A stretch of DNA of 64,000 nucleotides from Saliniplasma sp046497075 (GCA_046497075.1 JAWOGF010000031.1:5147-69146); one strand, 5' to 3'. Positions 41,777 to 51,225 are shown, counted from the stretch's first letter. A program made the numbers and translations. The notes: a model not told the origin generated them from the letters alone.

Positions 41777-42610
41777 TCAATAGTTTTCTTCGATATATTT
41801 AACTACACTTTCGAAAACAAGCTTACCATCACCTTCTCCTTTTAGGTATTCTTTATCATTTCTTGTCCAGTCAGGTATCGTGTATCCTTCGAAGACCCGC
41901 TCAGGATGAGGCATAAGACCCAGCACATTTCCTTCGGGGTTACATATTCCAGCGATATCTCCCATAGAACCGTTCGGATTCCAGGGATATCTTGGTGAAC
42001 TACCATCAGGTGTCGTGTAAGTGAAAACTATCTGACCGTTATCCTTGAGTTTTTCGAGTTTTTCCTGGTTATCAACCACAAACTTCCCCTCCGCATGCGC
42101 TGAAGGGAACAACACCGTTTCCCCATCTTCATACTCCCTCGTAAAAACACATCTAGAATTATCTTCAACTTTTAGAAGTGTAGGCCTGCATTCGAATTTA
42201 TTACTATCGTTTGTTTCAAGTACCGCTTCTGGAACATCGCTTATCGTTCCATCAAAACCAGGTAGGATACCACTTTCTACCAAAACCTGGAACCCGTTAC
42301 AAACGCCTAATAAAGGTTTGCCGGTTTTTACAAAACTTCTCAATTCTTCACCTAGTCCACTCTTCAACCTAGCACCGAAAATGGCTCCAGCTCTTATGTA
42401 ATCCCCTGCTGAAAAACCTCCAGGGATCATAACTATGTGATAGTCTTTGAGGTTCCTTTTCTCTTCTTCCGTTACATCCATACCTAAAAGCTGTTTAAGA
42501 TGTACTTTTTCAGCATCAGTTCTTAATTTTTTAAAAGCCCGGTAAGATTCCTCTTCACAATTGGTCCCTTCTATTCGTAGCACGGCGACTTTTATATCTT
42601 CTCGGTTCAA
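41777..42610 (-). CDS. purQ: phosphoribosylformylglycinamidine synthase subunit PurQ (glutaminase)
   Basis: 277 residues; class I glutamine amidotransferase that supplies ammonia for FGAM synthesis in purine biosynthesis. The nucleophile is C104 in LLGVCNGFQVL, with the partner residues in GLMPHPERVF. IPGGFSAGDYIRAGAI and FPSAHAEGKFV are PurQ-typical. The start is a TTG at 42610 with GGAGATT five bases upstream. An inverted repeat lies between the TATA box and the start, suggesting operator control. Confidence 0.94.
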   Translation of the reverse strand: MNREDIKVAVLRIEGTNCEEESYRAFKKLRTDAEKVHLKQLLGMDVTEEEKRNLKDYHIVMIPGGFSAGDYIRAGAIFGARLKSGLGEELRSFVKTGKPLLGVCNGFQVLVESGILPGFDGTISDVPEAVLETNDSNKFECRPTLLKVEDNSRCVFTREYEDGETVLFPSAHAEGKFVVDNQEKLEKLKDNGQIVFTYTTPDGSSPRYPWNPNGSMGDIAGICNPEGNVLGLMPHPERVFEGYTIPDWTRNDKEYLKGEGDGKLVFESVVKYIEENY

Positions 42611-42623
42611 GTGAATCTCCTTG

Positions 42624-42643
42624 AAGTGAAAAAGTATTCACTT
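42624..42643 (-). promoter_or_regulatory. inverted-repeat operator candidate upstream of purQ
   Basis: AAGTGAA (42624-42630) and TTCACTT (42637-42643) form a 7-bp inverted repeat with a 6-bp spacer directly adjoining the TATA-like element (TTTATTAAAG on the minus strand, 42641-42651). A third AAGTGAA sits at the start codon (42609-42615). The position suggests repressor binding. Confidence 0.45.
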
Positions 42644-42735
42644 TAATAAACGTTTTCTATATGTGATTAATAAACGAACTTATTAGAAGCCAAAACTATA
42701 TATCATAATTACTATTTTGGTTTCGGTAACTTCAC

Positions 42736-42813
42736 GGGGCCGTGGGGTAGCTTGGTCCATCCTTCGGGCTTTGGGAGCCTGGTACCCGAATTCAAATTTC
42801 GGCGGCCCCACCA
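42736..42813 (+). tRNA. tRNA-Pro (anticodon TGG), CCA encoded
   Basis: Acceptor stem GGGGCCG with CGGCCCC, anticodon arm CGGGC-TTTGGGA-GCCTG with anticodon TGG, T-loop TTCAAAT, discriminator A followed by an encoded CCA. The other two tRNAs in the window do not encode CCA. Confidence 0.95.
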
Positions 42814-42838
42814 TTCCCATTCCAATCCCGGTTCCCTA

Positions 42839-43516
42839 TTAATAATAGTCTTCTGAATCTATTTTAGATAAGACTTTTTTCATCTTCTTATCGATTTCTT
42901 CTTGATCCTCATCGCTGAACAGTTCTTCTTTCTTAGATTCAAGTATCTCATTTGGTCTCTTTGGAGTATCAAAAATATCGTATTCTTCGCCTCGTTTCAT
43001 CATGATTTTATACTCATCACGTTTCTTGAACATGTGATCCCTTATCTCATCAAGTTCTTCTAGAGTTTCCTGATCAACCTCCCCAACGATTTCTGCAGGT
43101 CGACCTCGAACGATAGAGTTGTCTGGAATCTTCATGCCCTGAGGTACTATCGTATCTGTTCCTATGATAGAGCCTTCACCTATCTCTGCATCTTCCATGA
43201 CTACTGCATCTAGTCCTACAAGAACGTTCTTTCCTATCTTACTGCCTTTGATCCTTGCTCCTGGAGAGATAAAACTGTTCTTACCCAACTTTACAAGATT
43301 ATCTTCAGTGCCTTTGATCGTTGCATTGTTCATTATTATGGAATTTTCTCCAACGTCTATCTTAGATTTTTTTCCATCTAGAACAGACCCTGGCCATAAA
43401 CTCGAATTATTTGACACCATGACGTTCCCTACGATCCTAGCTGTAGGGTCCAAAAAAGCGGAATCATCTATTTGTGCTTTTTCTTTAGGCAAGAACTCCT
43501 CTAGTTCATCGGTCAT
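42839..43516 (-). CDS. left-handed beta-helix protein, gamma-carbonic anhydrase-like but without the metal histidines
   Basis: 225 residues. Residues ~20-145 contain hexapeptide repeats (ARIVGNVMVSNNSSLWPGSV; IGKNVLVGLDAVVMEDAEIG; IVPQGMKIPDNSIVRGRPAE) in the arrangement of gamma-carbonic anhydrase/YrdA proteins. The three histidines that bind zinc in that family are not at their expected places (the loop reads SFISPGARIKGSKIG where GH...H is usual), and no other His is in the helix. A helical, highly charged C-terminal extension (~150-225) is added. It may be a non-catalytic or differently acting relative, or a transferase. Confidence 0.8.
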   Translation of the reverse strand: MTDELEEFLPKEKAQIDDSAFLDPTARIVGNVMVSNNSSLWPGSVLDGKKSKIDVGENSIIMNNATIKGTEDNLVKLGKNSFISPGARIKGSKIGKNVLVGLDAVVMEDAEIGEGSIIGTDTIVPQGMKIPDNSIVRGRPAEIVGEVDQETLEELDEIRDHMFKKRDEYKIMMKRGEEYDIFDTPKRPNEILESKKEELFSDEDQEEIDKKMKKVLSKIDSEDYY

Positions 43517-43570
43517 ATCCCTCTAAAAGTTGGTAATATGTAAAAACGTTACGGTCCGATCACGATGCAG

Positions 43571-43643
43571 TGCGGGTTCGGGGATTTGAACCCCGGTAAT
43601 AGCCTTGGCAAGGCTAGGTGATACCAAACTACACTAAACCCGC
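43571..43643 (-). tRNA. tRNA-Gly (anticodon GCC)
   Basis: 73 nt. Acceptor GCGGGTT with AACCCGC, anticodon loop TTGCCAA, T-arm CGGGG-TTCAAAT-CCCCG, discriminator A, no encoded CCA. Confidence 0.95.
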
Positions 43644-43760
43644 AGATAATAATATCCAAATCGATTTCAATCGGGTGAATCTGTGAAGGAGTAGATAAAC
43701 TTAATTTATAAATATTTTCCTATGGGCGACTTTCAGGAACTAAAGTACTTTGACTTGAAT

Positions 43761-44924
43761 CTATTCATAGACATGCATTAGATAGTAAAGTGGGTCGCCT
43801 TTAGGATCTTTGATAAGGGACGAGATTATGTTTAAATTCTTACTTTCTTTATCTAAAAAGCTAAATCGGAGATTTTTTTCAGAAATCTTTAATTTCCCTC
43901 TTTTCAACTTTTCCAATCCATCAATTAATTTATTGAAGTCGTTCATATGAAGTATATCTTTACAATTGGCTGTCAGCAATTCCCCTTCTGAGATTTCCAA
44001 CAATTCACACATGGACCTATTAACCTCCTCAATCTCACCATCTAATGATAATAGCATTATCCCTATCGGAGAACTTTCAAATGCTACCCTGAACATCTCC
44101 TCACTAGCGGTTAAAGCATCAAGAGTTTCTTTATATCTAGTAATATCCAACATTGAACATACTATTTTATCGGTTTTTGGTATCGTGTTCAAAGAAGTTA
44201 AAACATTTCTTTTATCATTATATCTATTTACAAATCCAATACTGAAATATTCCGGGGATCTATCTTCATCTTCTTCAGCTGTGTTGATATATCCCTCGAA
44301 TTTTTCATATTCTTCTTCTAAGATAAATTCCTTCCAGGATATTTTTCCAGAAATTTCATCCCTGGTATACCCACTCATCTTTTCGAACTGATCGTTTACT
44401 ATCTCGATAATATTGTTCTCACCGAAAATGAATGACTTTGTACCAGTATTTTCGAATATCGCTTTATATTTCAATTCACTCTTTTCAACGGCCTCTTCAG
44501 CTTTTTCCTGTTTTTCCTTTCGTTCTATGGCTTTTTTTACAGACACAGGCAGTCTCAGGAAATGTTTTGGAGACTTTACAACATAATCTTCTAATCCTAT
44601 CTTCATTGCCTCTACTGCTACTTCCTCTGTTCCTGTGCCTGTAAACATGATTACGGGGGTATCGGGACAGCGAGATTTTATCTTTTTTAGAACATCTAAT
44701 CCGGTAGTCCATCTTAATCTATAGTCGGTTATAACTAGGTCGAAGTTTTTCTTATCTAATTCGATCTCGAACTCAGATCTATTTTTGATCTCTGTTATTG
44801 TAAGATCATTGAATTGTTTTTTCAGTTCCCTGATAGCTAATGTTCTATCATCAGGATTATCATCAATTATCATGATCTTCAATTCTTTTTCCCGGATATC
44901 CTCTTCAATTTTTATACATTCCAT
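43761..44924 (-). CDS. response regulator with receiver and two PAS domains
   Basis: 387 residues. The receiver domain (~15-135) has the acidic pair D21/D22, phospho-acceptor D67 in VITDYRL, the IMFTGTG switch and a lysine in VVKSPKH. Two PAS domains follow (~150-265, ELKYKAIFENTGTKSFIFGE; ~270-387, EEMFRVAFESSPIGIMLLSL). There is no histidine-kinase, DNA-binding or enzymatic output domain. It is the last of four same-strand sensory genes and presumably receives a phosphoryl group from a kinase encoded elsewhere. The spacing of 47 bp to the upstream gene fits a shared transcript. Confidence 0.85.
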   Translation of the reverse strand: MECIKIEEDIREKELKIMIIDDNPDDRTLAIRELKKQFNDLTITEIKNRSEFEIELDKKNFDLVITDYRLRWTTGLDVLKKIKSRCPDTPVIMFTGTGTEEVAVEAMKIGLEDYVVKSPKHFLRLPVSVKKAIERKEKQEKAEEAVEKSELKYKAIFENTGTKSFIFGENNIIEIVNDQFEKMSGYTRDEISGKISWKEFILEEEYEKFEGYINTAEEDEDRSPEYFSIGFVNRYNDKRNVLTSLNTIPKTDKIVCSMLDITRYKETLDALTASEEMFRVAFESSPIGIMLLSLDGEIEEVNRSMCELLEISEGELLTANCKDILHMNDFNKLIDGLEKLKRGKLKISEKNLRFSFLDKESKNLNIISSLIKDPKGDPLYYLMHVYE

Positions 44925-44971
44925 GTTAGTTTCACCTTAGCATCATATCACATTATTTTTCAATACATCTC

Positions 44972-46627
44972 TCACCTTAATTGAATTAAAATAAATTTCG
45001 TTTGACCGTCCACATCTGTTATTGGATCAGCTCTAACCTCTACTTCAACAGGATCAGCTCCAATATTAAAGTCCAATTCAAATGTTGCTGAACCGCCTTT
45101 TATAACCTTGTCAAATTTCCTTATAACATCTTTATCATTGCCATATAATATTTTTTTGAAATTTATATTGAGCAATTTTTCTTCACTTCTATTCAATAGG
45201 TCACAAGCTTCTCGATTTACATCTAAAATATTTAATTCCCTATCGACCCGGATCATAGGTATAAAAGACCTATCAAAAGCTATCCTGAAAGCTTCTTCAC
45301 TTTCACTGAGCGCTTTAAAATTCCTTCTGCTTTTAGTAATATCTAATATAGAAACTATGCTTCTATTGGAATTAGGCATCAGTCCAACACTGACCAATAC
45401 GTTTCTCGGATCACCAAATTTTGTTACTATTTTAGTTTCATAATATGATGGTATACTTTCTTGGTCATGCCTTCTCACATGGTGGTATCTTCTTAATTTT
45501 TCCACCTCTTCCTTAACTAAGAAGTCTTTGAAACTCATTTTCCCTTCGATCTCTTCTTTCGAGTAGCCGATCAGTTTTTCACACTTCTCATTTATGAGAG
45601 CGATCGTTGTATCTTCTTCAAGGATAATAGTAGCGGTGCCAGTGTTTTCAAATATATATCGATACCTTTCTTCAGATTCTTTTAACTTTTTTCTATATCT
45701 TATTCTTTCTAAGGCTTGATTAATATGGGAAACAAGTAATTCTGACAATTCGAGATCGTCTTTATCGTAACGGTTTTTCTCTTCTGATAGTGCCTGAAAA
45801 ACACCATACTCACCGATAGGAATACTCAGACCCGATTTGTATTCAGTGAGCCCTGCTTCTGCTCTTTCATCCTCTTCGATGTCTTTCACTAAGAAGGATT
45901 TTCCAGTTATGTACGTTTGCCATGTATAATTATCTTTGTCATAAATATTCCCCTTTAATTTAGGTTCTATTTCGTAGGATATGGCTTTTGCTTCGAAACC
46001 TTCTTTAGCTTTTTTGAAAGTAGATATATAATCAAAATTCAATATCTTTTTCGCCGCCTTCATACAAACATCAAATACCTCATCTTCAGTTCTGCATGTG
46101 TCTAAATCATGAGCAACATCATGTAATCTTTCGACTTTTTCTTTGTTCCTCTTTAGTTTCTCTTCGACCTTTACCTTATCAGTTATATCTCTAGAAATGC
46201 ATAATATGGAAACTACATCTCCCCCCTCGTTAGTCAAAGTTTTTAGATGCGTTTCAAGCCAAATATAGCTCCCATCTTCCGCCTTAAATCTAAGGACTAA
46301 TTCCTTCCTATCTTCTTTTCGTTCGATCAGTTTAGACCATTCATCTTTTATAGATTCTAGATCTTCTGGATGGAAAAAGTCAAAAGCAGTTTTATTAAGA
46401 AGAAAATCTTCGTCGTATCCAAGGATCCTCTTGTGAGCCTTATTAACAAATATTGGTTTCGAATCTTCATCCAATATAGATATCATGTCATAGGAATGTT
46501 TAAAAATCAGTTTACACACTTCTTTTATGATATCTTCCTTTTTCACAGATCCGTCTAATACGCCTGATTCATTAATTTTTTTATATATCTCATCATTGAG
46601 GTTATTTCTCATAGATATAGGCTCCAT
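44972..46627 (-). CDS. PAS-GAF-PAS-PAS sensory protein without kinase core
   Basis: 551 residues: PAS with PAC (~28-155, HSYDMISILDEDSKPIFVNK ... LCISRDITDKVKVEEKL), GAF (~170-312, AHDLDTCRTEDEVFDVCMKA ... SGLSIPIGEYGVFQALSEEK), PAS (~318-440) and a terminal PAS (~441-551). HisKA/HATPase, GGDEF and methyl-accepting regions are all absent, and no membrane helix is seen, so it looks like a soluble sensor or adaptor. Its ATG directly abuts the stop of the upstream paralogue, implying translational coupling. Confidence 0.85.
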   Translation of the reverse strand: MEPISMRNNLNDEIYKKINESGVLDGSVKKEDIIKEVCKLIFKHSYDMISILDEDSKPIFVNKAHKRILGYDEDFLLNKTAFDFFHPEDLESIKDEWSKLIERKEDRKELVLRFKAEDGSYIWLETHLKTLTNEGGDVVSILCISRDITDKVKVEEKLKRNKEKVERLHDVAHDLDTCRTEDEVFDVCMKAAKKILNFDYISTFKKAKEGFEAKAISYEIEPKLKGNIYDKDNYTWQTYITGKSFLVKDIEEDERAEAGLTEYKSGLSIPIGEYGVFQALSEEKNRYDKDDLELSELLVSHINQALERIRYRKKLKESEERYRYIFENTGTATIILEEDTTIALINEKCEKLIGYSKEEIEGKMSFKDFLVKEEVEKLRRYHHVRRHDQESIPSYYETKIVTKFGDPRNVLVSVGLMPNSNRSIVSILDITKSRRNFKALSESEEAFRIAFDRSFIPMIRVDRELNILDVNREACDLLNRSEEKLLNINFKKILYGNDKDVIRKFDKVIKGGSATFELDFNIGADPVEVEVRADPITDVDGQTKFILIQLR

Positions 46628-48196
46628 TTACTCGTTTATACCTTTGATTTTACTAACAGGATAAGCTTGGCATAATATATAATTTTCATCTTTCTTCTTT
46701 ATTACAGAATAATTTAACTTGACTTTTTTGGTTTCCTCTTCAGGAGTTTTATATTCTATGGTTTCCATTTGAAATTTTATTTTCCCATCGATAATGTCCC
46801 TGATCATTTTCTCACTATCAGAAAGAATAGATTCTCGATAATTTTTACCTAATATATTTTCTCTTTGGTAATTAAACAGGTCTAAAAATTTTCTATTTGC
46901 TTCGATGATCATACCTTCTGTATTTAAGACACACATACCCATCTCTAATCTATCGAAAATCTTATCAAATGCTGTACTTCCATCACCATCAGATAGTTCA
47001 ACCAATGAAATTAGGCTTTTTTGTGTCTCAGGTATCATACCAACGTTAATTAGAACTCTTCTTACGTTTCCAGATCTATCATATACCTCACATTCGTAAT
47101 TAGATGGAACGGAATCTGGATCTTTTCTCCTTTCCTCATGGTATTGTTTCATCATAGGTAGATAATCATCAGCTACGTATTCAGTCCAACTTTTTTTATT
47201 CATTATATCTTCTTTAGAATATCCAAATACTTCAACGAACTTTGGATTAGTCATCTCGACAATAGTATCCTCTCTAACTATCAGCATGGGGGTATTTGTC
47301 TTCTCAAATACGGTTTTGTACTTTTTTTCAGATTTTTTAAGTTCTTTTATTGCCCATTTAAAGTCTGTGATATCCAGCAGTGAAAAATTGAATTCGTTTG
47401 AACCTGATATATTCGATATTGCACCGAATGTATCTTTAACGTTTCCGGATTTGTCGATAAATTTCAACTCAAATTTTTTTGAGATATTATCTTGATTATC
47501 TTTTACCATCCCCATGAAGTCTGTTATCTTATCTATATCATCCTCATATCCAAAGTTTTTGAATTTCATATGTCCTTCTAACTCTTTTTTATTATATCCT
47601 GATAGATTTTCAAATTCCTGGTTTACTGTATTGATGGTCAAGTCGTCTTCTAATATGATTTTAGCAGTACCTGTATTGTTGAATATAGCTTTGTATCTTT
47701 TTTCCGATTCACGAACTGCCCTTTCATTCTTTATTCTTTCCAACGTTTCACGGAGATGGGAAATCATTAATTCGGCCAATTCTAGATCATATTCATCAAA
47801 AGCCTCGACCTTATCTGATATCGCTTGAAATACTCCCATTTCACCTATGGGAACACTTATAACAGAACTATACTCACTTCTTTTTGGTTTCGCCAGTTCT
47901 GATTCTTGGACATGATTGATTAAGATAGATTTCCCACTTTTGATCGTTTCTCCTGCCACACCCTCTACAGGATAGCTATCTCCTTTTTTATGGAGACCTC
48001 CGATGGTTCTTTTCACTTCAAATTCTTCATCGTCTATCATGTCTATACTGCAAACATAAAATTCTAGTATGTTCTCAGCCGCATCAATGATTATATCAAA
48101 GACCTCTTCTTCAGAACTACTAGCTTCCATCTTGGAGGATACATCATGTAGTTTTTCGATCTTTTTCCTAATATTTTCATCTATATCTTCACCCAT
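46628..48196 (-). CDS. GAF-PAS-PAS-PAS sensory protein without kinase core (paralogue 1)
   Basis: 522 residues: GAF (~15-155, LHDVSSKMEASSSEEEVFDI ... VISVPIGEMGVFQAISDKVE), then PAS domains at ~165-285, ~290-405 and ~410-520. It is co-linear and highly similar to the next gene upstream (48311-49870); shared segments include RYKAIFNNTGTAKIIL, NPKFVE(V/L)FG and NVGMIPETQKSL. No kinase or output domain. It has its own TATA box (48241-48254) as well as lying 114 bp behind the paralogue. Confidence 0.85.
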   Translation of the reverse strand: MGEDIDENIRKKIEKLHDVSSKMEASSSEEEVFDIIIDAAENILEFYVCSIDMIDDEEFEVKRTIGGLHKKGDSYPVEGVAGETIKSGKSILINHVQESELAKPKRSEYSSVISVPIGEMGVFQAISDKVEAFDEYDLELAELMISHLRETLERIKNERAVRESEKRYKAIFNNTGTAKIILEDDLTINTVNQEFENLSGYNKKELEGHMKFKNFGYEDDIDKITDFMGMVKDNQDNISKKFELKFIDKSGNVKDTFGAISNISGSNEFNFSLLDITDFKWAIKELKKSEKKYKTVFEKTNTPMLIVREDTIVEMTNPKFVEVFGYSKEDIMNKKSWTEYVADDYLPMMKQYHEERRKDPDSVPSNYECEVYDRSGNVRRVLINVGMIPETQKSLISLVELSDGDGSTAFDKIFDRLEMGMCVLNTEGMIIEANRKFLDLFNYQRENILGKNYRESILSDSEKMIRDIIDGKIKFQMETIEYKTPEEETKKVKLNYSVIKKKDENYILCQAYPVSKIKGINE

Positions 48197-48240
48197 CTCA
48201 ACGCCTCTTTATATCTACCCAATTTACTCTAGTGGTGATC

Positions 48241-48254
48241 AAAATATAAATATG
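48241..48254 (-). promoter_or_regulatory. TATA box for the GAF-PAS paralogue 1 gene
   Basis: The minus strand reads CATATTTATATTTT. A start ~25 nt downstream leaves a short leader containing GAGGCG before ATG 48196. A nearly identical element precedes paralogue 2, so the two promoters were probably duplicated with the genes. Confidence 0.5.
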
Positions 48255-48310
48255 TTTTGTAAGAAATGGAATATAATATTTATGTTCAAAAAGGTCAGAA
48301 AAAAAGAGGG

Positions 48311-49870
48311 TTAGCTTATTTCATGGATCTGTCCAAGGATATAACATTCTTCGACATTTTCCTTTCTGATTATCGAGGTGTTTAACTCTACAGTCAATGT
48401 TTCTCCGTTAGAATTTTCAAACTCTATCTTTTCTGAATTAAACACAATATCATCTTCAGTCAATTCCTCAAGTACATCATCGAACGAGGCAAATATAGTT
48501 TCATCATAATCCTTACCTATTACATCACTTTCTTCACAACCCATGAAGTTTAATAAAGCACCGTTGACTTTTATAATCTCTTTTTTTGGGTTCAATATAA
48601 ACATCCCAGTTTCTGATTCATCAAATAGTGATGTAAATCCTTTAAACTCGTCCTCAATTGATAGCTCGGTCAAAGAAACTAAACTTTTTTGAGTCTCAGG
48701 TATCATACCAACATTCAGTAAGACCTTTCTTACATTTCCTGATTTATCATATACTTCACATTCGTAACTGGAAGGAACAGAATCTGGATATTTTCTCCTT
48801 TTTTCATGATACTGTTCCATCTCAGGTAGATAGTCCTCGACCACTAATTCAGTCCAACTTATTTTATTCTCGATCTCTTTTTTAGGGTGTCCAAACAGTT
48901 CCACAAATTTTGGATTCACCATTTCGATGACAGTGTCCTTTCGTATGATCATCATAGCAGTTTCGCTTTTTTCAAAGATAGTTTGGTACTTTTTTTCAAC
49001 TTTTTGTAATTCGTCTACAGCCAATTTGAAATCAGTGACATCTAATAATGAAATATTGAATTCACTAGAATTGGGTATATTGGATATGGCCCCGATGGTA
49101 TCTTTTACATTTCCGAATTTATCGATGAATTTCGATTCGAATTTTTTTGAATTATCTTGCGAACTATCTTTTAAGTCATTCATGAATTTGGTCAATTCTT
49201 CGGAATCGCGTTCATATAAAAAATCCTCAAAATTAACGTACCCTTCTACTTCATTTTTCTTATAGCCAGATAGCTCTTCGAATTCGTTATTTATAGTATT
49301 GATATCTAGATCATCATTTATAATTATCTTAGCGGTGCCAGTGTTATTGAAGATTGCTTTATATCTCTTTTCTGATTCACGAACAGCTTTCTCGTTCATT
49401 ATCCTTTTCAGTGTTTCTGTGAGATGTGATACCAATAATTCAGCCAATTCAAGATCATTTTCATCAAAATGGTCGACCTTATCAGATATCGCTTGAAAAA
49501 CTCCCATATCTCCTATAGGGACACTAATAGCAGACTTATATTCAGAACTAGAAGGTTTTGCGCCTTTGAACTCATCGATATCTTTTGTTAGATATGATTT
49601 TTTATTTATGAATGTTTTTGTATATAATGAATCACGTAAAGGTGGTCTCTGTCCTTTGCTTAGTTCTTCCGCGGAAGTAGCTTTGATCTCTAGTGTATCA
49701 GTGTCCTCCTCGATAAATATAGTACACACATAGAACTCTAGAATGTTTTTAGCTGCATCTAGGGCCGTTTCGTAGACCTCTTCTTCTGAACGTGCAGATT
49801 CCATCTTGGCAGCAATATTATGTAACTCCTTGATCTTATTCCCGTTATCATGATTTCTATCTTCGGCCAT
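48311..49870 (-). CDS. GAF-PAS-PAS-PAS sensory protein without kinase core (paralogue 2)
   Basis: 519 residues with the same four-domain order as its downstream paralogue: GAF (~14-153, LHNIAAKMESARSEEEVYET ... ISVPIGDMGVFQAISDKVDH) and three PAS domains. The first PAS keeps RYKAIFNNTGTAKIII and the second keeps the NVGMIPETQKSLVSL segment. No kinase or DNA-binding output. First gene of the sensory cluster, divergent from a transporter gene. Tandem duplication with later divergence of the GAF ligand pocket is likely. Confidence 0.85.
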   Translation of the reverse strand: MAEDRNHDNGNKIKELHNIAAKMESARSEEEVYETALDAAKNILEFYVCTIFIEEDTDTLEIKATSAEELSKGQRPPLRDSLYTKTFINKKSYLTKDIDEFKGAKPSSSEYKSAISVPIGDMGVFQAISDKVDHFDENDLELAELLVSHLTETLKRIMNEKAVRESEKRYKAIFNNTGTAKIIINDDLDINTINNEFEELSGYKKNEVEGYVNFEDFLYERDSEELTKFMNDLKDSSQDNSKKFESKFIDKFGNVKDTIGAISNIPNSSEFNISLLDVTDFKLAVDELQKVEKKYQTIFEKSETAMMIIRKDTVIEMVNPKFVELFGHPKKEIENKISWTELVVEDYLPEMEQYHEKRRKYPDSVPSSYECEVYDKSGNVRKVLLNVGMIPETQKSLVSLTELSIEDEFKGFTSLFDESETGMFILNPKKEIIKVNGALLNFMGCEESDVIGKDYDETIFASFDDVLEELTEDDIVFNSEKIEFENSNGETLTVELNTSIIRKENVEECYILGQIHEIS

Positions 49871-49910
49871 TTTAATTTCCTCTGTCTGTCCCTATTACCA
49901 AAATCAGATT

Positions 49911-49924
49911 AAAATATAAATAAA
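49911..49924 (-). promoter_or_regulatory. TATA box for the GAF/PAS cluster
   Basis: AAAATATAAATAAA on the plus strand reads TTTATTTATATTTT on the minus strand, about 45 nt before the start of the first sensory gene. Confidence 0.5.
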
Positions 49925-49978
49925 TTGTGTAAAATTAGGTAGAAAATTTCTTTTATGTTGGCCTTTATGACACTTTAG

Positions 49979-50845
49979 ATGTTAGAAGAAGGACGAGATA
50001 CTGCTGTAGCTATCTTACCATTTTGTATAATAGCCGTTTCCTTTGGTTCTATCTTCATAAGATTATCGAACGCTCATCCAATTTCGATCGCATTTTATAG
50101 ACTTTTGTTTTCATCTATCATACTTTCTTTTTTTATCCCTAAATACATACCAGAAATCAGGGATATATCAAGAAAAAAATGGATCGTTTTGATCAGTACA
50201 GGTGCTTTTTTGGCTATCCACTTCGCTGCTTGGATTTCTTCTCTCACCTATACTACCGTTGCCTCTTCGGTGATATTAGTGTCCGCTCATCCACTGATAG
50301 TAGCTTGGATTTCTCAACGATATTTAGGTGAAGAAACGAGCAGAAAGGCATATATTGCGATTCTACTAGCACTAATCGGTATTTTTATCATGACATCCTC
50401 GAATTATAATATAAGCAGAACATTTCTTTACGGGGACATTTTGGCTATCATCGGGATGCTGGGTGTAGCTGGATATATAGTCAGGGGCAGACAGATAAGA
50501 AGAGATATGTCCTTGGTTCCGTATGCCTTCTTAGTCTATATATTCACAACGATCTTTCTCGGATTATTTTCCTTGGGTTTTTCAGAAACGTTCACCATCT
50601 ATCCAGCAAGAGAATATGGATTATTTATATTGATGGCTATCATCCCTCATACTTTTGGTCATACAGTGTACAATTGGGTGTTAAAATATCTAAAAGCTAG
50701 GGTCGTTTCAATAAGTCTACTGGGTGAACCTGTTGGAGCGACCATATTGGCATTTTTCATATTGAATGAAACACCTCCGCTTCTAACAGTTATAGGCGGT
50801 GTTATAACACTTTTAGCAATATATCTATGCACCCGTTATAGATGA
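49979..50845 (+). CDS. DMT-superfamily (EamA) transporter
   Basis: 288 residues with about ten transmembrane segments in two EamA halves: the N-terminal half contains SNAHPISIAFYRLLFSSIIL and SLTYTTVASSVILVSAHPLI; the C-terminal half contains YNWVLKYLKARVVSISLLGE and FILNETPPLLTVIGGVITLL. These are the classical positions of the EamA repeat motifs. Family members export metabolites or amino acids; the substrate is not predictable. Divergent from the PAS/GAF cluster and convergent with the SRP RNA. Confidence 0.9.
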   Translation: MLEEGRDTAVAILPFCIIAVSFGSIFIRLSNAHPISIAFYRLLFSSIILSFFIPKYIPEIRDISRKKWIVLISTGAFLAIHFAAWISSLTYTTVASSVILVSAHPLIVAWISQRYLGEETSRKAYIAILLALIGIFIMTSSNYNISRTFLYGDILAIIGMLGVAGYIVRGRQIRRDMSLVPYAFLVYIFTTIFLGLFSLGFSETFTIYPAREYGLFILMAIIPHTFGHTVYNWVLKYLKARVVSISLLGEPVGATILAFFILNETPPLLTVIGGVITLLAIYLCTRYR

Positions 50846-50854
50846 AAAATAAGT

Positions 50855-51165
50855 GCCAGGTCACCGAGGTGGGCGCTCACCACGCCGGTGAGATGCCCAG
50901 GTTCTTTCTCGACCCCGCTATCCTCCGAGCATCAGTAGTCCACGGTAGGACTGCTCCCTTCCGGGCCTGGCCCATTATCCGTAGCAAAGATAAAGAGGAT
51001 CAACCCTCCGGTTGACCTCTATACCACCTCTGATCCCGTAGGACGAGGTCTCATAGTCAGAACCTGGTTCACTGACAGGGTGATTACGCCGCCCCCGGCG
51101 GTCACCCCCGCGTATCGACGCTTTCGGTGTATAAGGACACGCCGAACGTCCCGGTTAGACCTGGC
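50855..51165 (-). ncRNA. ffs: archaeal signal recognition particle (7S) RNA
   Basis: A GC-rich ~311-nt region in an AT-rich neighbourhood. The ends pair as GCCAGGTC with GACCTGGC. On the minus strand it contains the helix 8 core (CCCGGAAGGGAGCAG ... TGATGCTCGGAGGATAGCGGGG) with the GGAA-type tetraloop, plus the distal helix 6 region. This is the RNA scaffold for SRP54 and SRP19. Exact ends are inferred from the terminal helix. Confidence 0.93.
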
Positions 51166-51225
51166 AATCCCTCTATTCTATCATGGTATATAAGTTTTTT
51201 ATCCAAGATTATTTTAAGAAAAGAG

